From contig JAADIY010000037.1 of NCBI GenBank assembly GCA_013151045.1, forward strand, positions 1 through 58,225: a stretch of DNA of 58,225 nucleotides, written 5' to 3'. The notes under the pieces are model-generated. The model was not told where the DNA came from. It saw only the letters and a list, made by a program, of their open reading frames with translations, and did not search any database. Source of the DNA: Gammaproteobacteria bacterium (GTDB lineage: Bacteria > Pseudomonadota > Gammaproteobacteria > GCA-2400775). Shown one piece after another: positions 53,746-58,225 of this stretch. The position numbers were made by a program, and so were the translations under genes. How positions within the stretch are numbered: position 1 is the first letter of the stretch; each line of letters begins with the position of its first letter.

Positions 53746-56697
53746 TTATAACTTCTTAATACCGTATTGCAGGTCTGCCGCTGATTCGGCATTTTCAGCA
53801 TTAGTCACTACGGCGGCGACCGACTCCTTAGACTTAAGATAAGTTGCGGTCACACGTTTTAAGTCATCTAGCGTTACTTTTAGTACGCGTGCACGGGTCT
53901 TTTGTCTAAAGGCAGCATCACGATCAAACAGTTCAGCATGAAACGCGCCCTTAGCTTCGCCAGCAGGTGACCCTGGTTTATCAATTGAACCGATAACTCC
54001 TAAAATCGCTTCTTCTAATTGGCGTTCTTCGTGATTGTGTTCTAACACCCAATCAATGGCCTTATCAAAATCGCTAAGTGTTTCAACTAGTCGTGGGTCA
54101 CGATAGGAATAAAAACGGTAGGTTGCTGAATCAGCATCATACGATGCGCCGCCACCATAAGCACCGCCTTGCTCACGCACTGCTGTATGTAAATAACCAT
54201 TACGCATGAAACCTGACAAGACCGACAAGGCCGCTGCATCAGCGTGTGCAATGGGTACCGCTTGATAAGCTCTTGCACAAAAATTCACTTGAGTATTGGT
54301 TACCCAAAGGTCACCTAAGGTTTTTTCTGTTTGTGCGGCATTTAATATTACTTGGTCTTGCTGCGCACTGTCAGCACCTTGCCACTGCTCTGTTAAGGCA
54401 TCCACTAATTTTTCACGATGCTCAGCTTCTCCCACCACTAAGAATTGTTTTGGCGCAGCAATAATCACTTTATGCAATGCGGCTAATTGCTGACAAAAAT
54501 TATTAAGTGCCGCCTCGTCATTTAAACTATCATCCAAGGCTTTAAGCGTGCTTAAACCTGCTAGACCGCGCATAGCATGTTGCAAGCTAGCAATAGGACT
54601 AAACGCTGCGCTAGCCGCCATCATCGCCAAACTATGACCACGCCCCACTACACCTTGCTCTCGACGTAGGCGCATTTGACTCATTAGCTCGCGGATACGT
54701 GTTGTTTCATCAAAACGTGCTTCGTTGAAAGTTTGCTTTAGCAGCTCTGCTAGCGCTTCGTGGTTACGCACCAGCGCCTTGCTCGACATAACTAGATAAC
54801 CTTTAGCACTCGACGCATCGTCTGTCGCACCGCGTATCATCGTGTAAGCGCTAATACCACCACTAACCTTGGATTGCTCCACTTGTGCGGCCAAATAGTC
54901 TAGCTTACCGCTACCGAGTTCTGGCAACAGTGAACTATAGTACGGCAACAACGCAATTTGCTCGGCATTTAAATCAGGCAAGGTGGCAATAATTTCTTGA
55001 TAAGCTATACCGTTAGTACCTTGACCGTAGTAGCGTAGTGGTGACTGGCCTATGTTTAACCTTTCACCTTGCGGTATATGAATGCTCGCTGGCACGTCTT
55101 CGATGCCAACCTTAGGTAAGAGACTAGGGTCATCTTCTTGCAATTGTCGCTCTGACAGCTTGGCTGCCAAATCAATGACATTACTTTGTTGTTCTGTCGT
55201 CATCGATTGTTTTACTTTTTCTAACTTATTTTCTTGCGCTTGATCACGACGTTGTATCAACTGTGGATCTGGCTTTAAAGTTAAACGCACGCGATGCGCA
55301 TTAGTCAATAAATATTCGTTGATCATGCGTGAAACAAAATCAGGGGCTTTAATTTCTTCGCGCAGCTTTGCTAATGCAGGGTCAAGATTCAACATGGCCA
55401 CCGGGTCTCCACCATGAACCGCGCTCGACAAGCTTTCTAACATGAGTTGCAAACCATAAGGCATGCCGTCACCACCGACTTCGCGCTGGCCCAGCTCTAA
55501 CTGATGCAACATAGCTTCGATACGTTCTTGCTCGATGCCATTTTCAGCGACATCGTTCAACACAGATAAAACCAAATCTTCGACGGCTTGTGCGCTTTCT
55601 GGCTTGGCTCCTTCTACACCACAAACAAAAGCCATCTCTCTATTAGAGTCTTCTAAACCACATAAGGGCGACGGTGAACCACCCAAATCTGTGGTCTCTA
55701 ACGCACGTCGTAATGGCGACGCACTATCATCTAATAACAAACTGCTGAGCAAGTTTGCTCGCAATACATCTTCTAAGTTGGTGCTGTTACCTAGCAACCA
55801 TGACAATACGATATGGGTGCGATCTCCGTCTGCTTCTTCTTCAGAAAGTGGATAGGCTTCTTCTACAACAACAGGTGAGAAATAACGTTTTTCATCACTA
55901 ACACCAATCACATCATCGAGACGATCAAAACGCGATAACACACGATCTTGAAATACCGCCTGGTGCTCCGCTGCTGGAATATCACCATAAGTCATAAACA
56001 CTGCGTTGCTGGGATGGTAATGTGTTTTATAAAATGACTTTAGCTCATCGTAGCTTAGATCGGTGATATGCTCAGGCTCACCACCACTGTTATAGTGATA
56101 AGTTGTTGTAGGGTACAAATATTTCGTTAGTGTATGCCATAAAGTACTTGTCACTGAGCTCATCGCGCCCTTCATCTCATTAAAGACGACACCCTTATAA
56201 ACCAACTTAGATGAAGAATCATCAGGGGACTCAAATTCTACTCGATGGCCTTCTTGCAAAAAGTCTAATTCATGCAAACGTGAAAAAAATACCGAGTCAA
56301 GATAAACATCTAATAAATTATCAAAATCTTTACGGTTTTGACTGGCAAAGGGATAGGCTGTCCAATCGCTACTGGTAAAAGCATTCATAAATGTATTCAA
56401 TGAACGACGAATCATCATAAAAAATGGGTCACGCACCGGATAACGCTCACTACCGCACAATACTGTGTGCTCAAGAATATGTGCGACCCCGGTCGAATCC
56501 ATCGGCACAGTACGCAAAGCAACCAGAAATACGTTCTCTGGGTTGTCGCTGGCAATATGATAATGCAGCGCGCCTGTGACGCTATGACGGTATTCCTCTA
56601 CGGTAACATTAAGTGATTCAATTTCTTCACTGCGTAACCACTCAAAACCTGAACTCCCTGAGCTAAGGGCCTGTGTACCAGCAACTGTGCTCGACAT
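53746..56697 (-). CDS. M16C insulinase-family metalloprotease, PreP-like
   Basis: 983 residues, the size of presequence protease (PreP) and its bacterial relatives. The zinc motif is HILEH (His73, Glu76, His77), with the downstream Glu in FNEMKGAMSS about 100 residues later and TSDWTAYPFASQNRKDF between. The usual four-domain layout continues to a C-terminal domain (GGAYGGGASYD). Such enzymes clear short unfolded peptides; bacterial location is usually cytoplasmic, and no signal peptide is seen. AGGAG stands before the ATG. A decayed copy of its 3' part lies upstream of the chemoreceptor. Confidence 0.93.
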   Translation of the reverse strand: MSSTVAGTQALSSGSSGFEWLRSEEIESLNVTVEEYRHSVTGALHYHIASDNPENVFLVALRTVPMDSTGVAHILEHTVLCGSERYPVRDPFFMMIRRSLNTFMNAFTSSDWTAYPFASQNRKDFDNLLDVYLDSVFFSRLHELDFLQEGHRVEFESPDDSSSKLVYKGVVFNEMKGAMSSVTSTLWHTLTKYLYPTTTYHYNSGGEPEHITDLSYDELKSFYKTHYHPSNAVFMTYGDIPAAEHQAVFQDRVLSRFDRLDDVIGVSDEKRYFSPVVVEEAYPLSEEEADGDRTHIVLSWLLGNSTNLEDVLRANLLSSLLLDDSASPLRRALETTDLGGSPSPLCGLEDSNREMAFVCGVEGAKPESAQAVEDLVLSVLNDVAENGIEQERIEAMLHQLELGQREVGGDGMPYGLQLMLESLSSAVHGGDPVAMLNLDPALAKLREEIKAPDFVSRMINEYLLTNAHRVRLTLKPDPQLIQRRDQAQENKLEKVKQSMTTEQQSNVIDLAAKLSERQLQEDDPSLLPKVGIEDVPASIHIPQGERLNIGQSPLRYYGQGTNGIAYQEIIATLPDLNAEQIALLPYYSSLLPELGSGKLDYLAAQVEQSKVSGGISAYTMIRGATDDASSAKGYLVMSSKALVRNHEALAELLKQTFNEARFDETTRIRELMSQMRLRREQGVVGRGHSLAMMAASAAFSPIASLQHAMRGLAGLSTLKALDDSLNDEAALNNFCQQLAALHKVIIAAPKQFLVVGEAEHREKLVDALTEQWQGADSAQQDQVILNAAQTEKTLGDLWVTNTQVNFCARAYQAVPIAHADAAALSVLSGFMRNGYLHTAVREQGGAYGGGASYDADSATYRFYSYRDPRLVETLSDFDKAIDWVLEHNHEERQLEEAILGVIGSIDKPGSPAGEAKGAFHAELFDRDAAFRQKTRARVLKVTLDDLKRVTATYLKSKESVAAVVTNAENAESAADLQYGIKKL

Positions 56698-57041
56698 ACT
56701 TACTCCTAATAAAGTGAAACTCGCAACCGGTTAACCCGTTTAGCAAATAGAAAAAATATTAGCCAAAATTAGACTAAAAAGTTTTTACTGTGATAACCCT
56801 TCTATATAAGGCCACCAATCCAAGAATTCCAGTAAAAAATGCACATTTGCACACTCTATGCAGTCTACCGCAAACACCTCATACGCACTCGATGCCAATC
56901 AGCCGCGATTCAGGAAGGCTGCCTATAATCTTAATTGCAATGCATTGCTTAACACCTAAGCCAGCTGCACAACCGACTCAAACCCATCAAGTTTGCTAGG
57001 TACTCAGTTGAAATTAATATTTTTAAATTAAGGAGTTTGAT
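56698..57041. promoter_or_regulatory. divergent promoter region of the M16 and EF-hand genes
   Basis: 344 bases. TATAAT at 56924-56929 is a likely -10 toward the EF-hand gene. A perfect 12-base palindrome GCAATGCATTGC (56937-56948) just after it could be an operator. A 69-codon plus-strand frame (56790-56999) shows no motif and is not called. Confidence 0.4.
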
Positions 57042-57314
57042 ATGCAAAATCGTATTTCTACACTATTAGGCGTAGGCGCTAGCTGCCTGCTTTTCTCGGC
57101 GACCACATTGGCTGCTGGCGTGTCATTTTCAGAGCTAGATATCAATACTGACGGCACTATTGATCAAGGCGAAGCGGCCAAATCAGCGGTGCTAGCACCC
57201 TTGTTTTCCGGCGCGGACAGCAATGCTGATGGCCGCCTAGATCAAGGTGAGTTCTCGGCTCTCGTTGAGGCTTCGCAAGGGTCCCCGCAAGACTTTACGG
57301 AAGAAGCCGAGTAA
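57042..57314 (+). CDS. small exported EF-hand protein
   Basis: 90 residues. Signal peptide (TLLGVGASCLLFSATTLAA), then two EF-hand loops of 12 residues: DINTDGTIDQGE (33-44) and DSNADGRLDQGE (59-70), each with Asp at positions 1, 5 and 9 and Glu at 12, so calcium binding is likely. The C-terminus is acidic. AAGGAG gives a clear start. Role unknown; such small periplasmic proteins may buffer calcium or bind partners. A strong hairpin follows the gene. Confidence 0.85.
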   Translation: MQNRISTLLGVGASCLLFSATTLAAGVSFSELDINTDGTIDQGEAAKSAVLAPLFSGADSNADGRLDQGEFSALVEASQGSPQDFTEEAE

Positions 57315-57369
57315 AACCACCATTATGTAGATAAACAAGCCCTTAGGTCAAAAACTGGCCAATAACTGC

Positions 57370-57397
57370 GGCAAGCCCAGTGGATACTGGGCTTGCC
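57370..57397. terminator. hairpin between the convergent EF-hand and VOC genes
   Basis: GGCAAGCCCAGT (57370-57381) and ACTGGGCTTGCC (57386-57397) form a perfect 12-pair stem with a GGAT loop. It lies between convergent genes and probably ends transcription from both sides, though T-runs are short. Confidence 0.8.
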
Positions 57398-57405
57398 CAC
57401 TCTAA

Positions 57406-57783
57406 TTAATTGGCCTGAATAAACTCAAGACCATTGCCATCTGGGTCACGACAAAATAGCGCGTTGCGTCCAGAGTGGCTGCGCATATACGCGACATTGG
57501 CCTCTGTAAGCCTCTCGGCTAATGCATCAATATTGTCTAGATAAAACGCAATATGGCGGTCTCGACCAACATGCGCTGGCCTATTTTGGATCGGATCAAC
57601 GTTGTCTACCTGTAATAAGTGTAATTGCTGTTGACCGATGCATAACCACGCACCAGGGTAGCCTAAATCTGGCCGCGCAGGGTCAACCGCTAAACCCAAC
57701 ACATCGCAATAAAAAGCCAGTGAAACTGTAGTATCTGCAACAACCACGCTACCGTGGTGAATACCTGTTAATTTAAAATGCAT
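57406..57783 (-). CDS. VOC-superfamily (glyoxalase/bleomycin resistance-like) protein
   Basis: 125 residues from the ATG at 57783 (an upstream ATG at 57801 overlaps the preceding pseudogene by four bases). Shows the paired beta-alpha-beta pattern: TGIHHGSVVVADTTVSLAFY, GAWLCIGQQQLHLLQ, DRHIAFYLDNIDALAERL and FCRDPDGNGLEFIQ. His and Glu residues at the usual metal sites (HHGS, HLLQ, HIAF, LEFI) are present, so it may be a metal-dependent lyase or dioxygenase; the substrate is unknown. Confidence 0.85.
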   Translation of the reverse strand: MHFKLTGIHHGSVVVADTTVSLAFYCDVLGLAVDPARPDLGYPGAWLCIGQQQLHLLQVDNVDPIQNRPAHVGRDRHIAFYLDNIDALAERLTEANVAYMRSHSGRNALFCRDPDGNGLEFIQAN

Positions 57784-57797
57784 CTCAGTGTTCCTAC

Positions 57798-58138
57798 TCA
57801 ATCCGCCGACTCTTGAAACATACGTTGCTTGTGTCGAAACAGCGTTGAAATATCTTCATCAGCAAAACCTTCATCAATCAAACATTGATAAAGTATCAAG
57901 CTCATTTCAACCATCGGCAACTGCACATCATACTCAGCGAGCATAGCTTTACCTATCTGCAAATCTTTTTGATGCAACACGAGCTTAAAACCTGGCGCAA
58001 TATCAACAGGGCAGGTTTTAACAAATTCAGCGCAACGCGAACGACTACGGTTATAAACAAGCGATAACACACCCTCAGTGTGAAGATTAACCGCCATACC
58101 CGCACCCATTGCCCCAAACCAATCAAATCAACCTTCAT
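57798..58138 (-). pseudogene. broken NAD(P)-dependent dehydrogenase of the 3-hydroxyisobutyrate dehydrogenase family
   Basis: The gene starts at an ATG at 58138 with GGGGTAGAG upstream and reads MKVDLIGLG. Then the frame is lost at a GGGG run near 58107; the continuation AMGAGMAVNLHTEG lies in another frame. After about 35 residues (to CAEF) it jumps to the C-terminal substrate domain (IAPGFKLVLHQKDLQIGKAM; GFADEDISTLFRHKQ), so some 150 residues of the middle are missing. One frameshift and one internal deletion make it inactive. The cofactor-binding motif GLGxMGxGMAxNL identifies the family. Confidence 0.8.
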
Positions 58139-58225
58139 CTCTACCCCAAAATAAGCACGGAACCAACAAATTAGACCATTTTCGACCACTCATCGCCAAA
58201 TATTATCCATCCGTCCACAAACCCT
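58139..58225. other. window end, upstream of the broken dehydrogenase
   Basis: 87 bases with no gene that I can support; they include the ribosome binding site of the broken gene. Confidence 0.5.

Noticed and set aside
56790-56999. 69-codon frame upstream of the EF-hand gene
   Set aside because: Proline/threonine/histidine-rich low-complexity translation, covers the promoter, no start signal.

Overview
The window is a piece of the chromosome of a marine-type gammaproteobacterium of modest GC content. The evidence is the ribosomal/tRNA operon rpsP-rimM-trmD-rplS, followed by ogt, xerD and dsbC; the ypjD-corB pair divergent from ffh; the nudF/DUF1249 genes; a Wsp chemosensory operon; and a TonB2-type (TtpC-containing) energy-transduction operon. 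The exact genus cannot be read from the sequence. It is mostly core chromosome with several accessory blocks set into it. I saw no tRNA, rRNA, CRISPR array or phage.

Layout. 1-3.9 kb: an AddB-like nuclease end and an AddA-like helicase-nuclease. 3.9-8.4 kb, minus strand: dsbC, xerD, ogt, then rplS-trmD-rimM-rpsP, with a clear terminator after rplS. 8.4-20.7 kb: an accessory block separating rpsP from ffh, which are neighbours in many gammaproteobacteria. It holds a siderophore receptor with a Fur-like promoter, a TonB2 operon (DUF3450, ttpC, exbB, exbD, tonB, TPR), a three-helix coiled-coil/OmpA-like protein and two tandem PAS-GGDEF genes. 20.7-25.4 kb: ffh, a metallo-beta-lactamase-fold enzyme, ypjD-like and corB-like genes. 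25.4-34.3 kb, minus strand: a complete wspABCDEFR-like operon whose receptor carries a periplasmic CxxCH haem motif. 34.7-36.4 kb: a PAS-GGDEF-EAL protein. 36.5-44.5 kb: an acetolactate-synthase-like TPP enzyme, two overlapping short citrate-synthase-like genes that both lack the usual catalytic residues, and two paralogous TonB-dependent receptors. 44.5-47.1 kb, minus strand: a substrate-binding protein and a sensor kinase. 47.3-50.7 kb: a 58-residue acidic protein, DUF1249, a VKOR-DsbA fusion, nudF and a small unknown gene. 50.8-56.7 kb: a chemoreceptor flanked by degenerate direct repeats, and a PreP-like M16 protease. 57-58.2 kb: an EF-hand protein, a VOC protein and a broken dehydrogenase gene.

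How the genes fit together. Two themes recur. One is TonB-dependent uptake: three receptors plus one complete TonB2 motor. The other is c-di-GMP signalling: Wsp with its own cyclase, two PAS-GGDEF proteins and one EAL protein. The best candidate for an undescribed system is the 36.5-44.5 kb cluster. There a TPP enzyme, a heteromeric pair of catalytically atypical citrate-synthase-like proteins and two receptors suggest synthesis and re-uptake, or uptake and metabolism, of a small carboxylate-type compound; this is inference. The second notable point is a family of about 160-bp inverted-repeat elements (MITEs). Two full copies sit exactly between exbB, exbD and tonB. A 42-bp deletion form and a single end lie nearby. 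At least two copies are flanked by perfect CTAA duplications.
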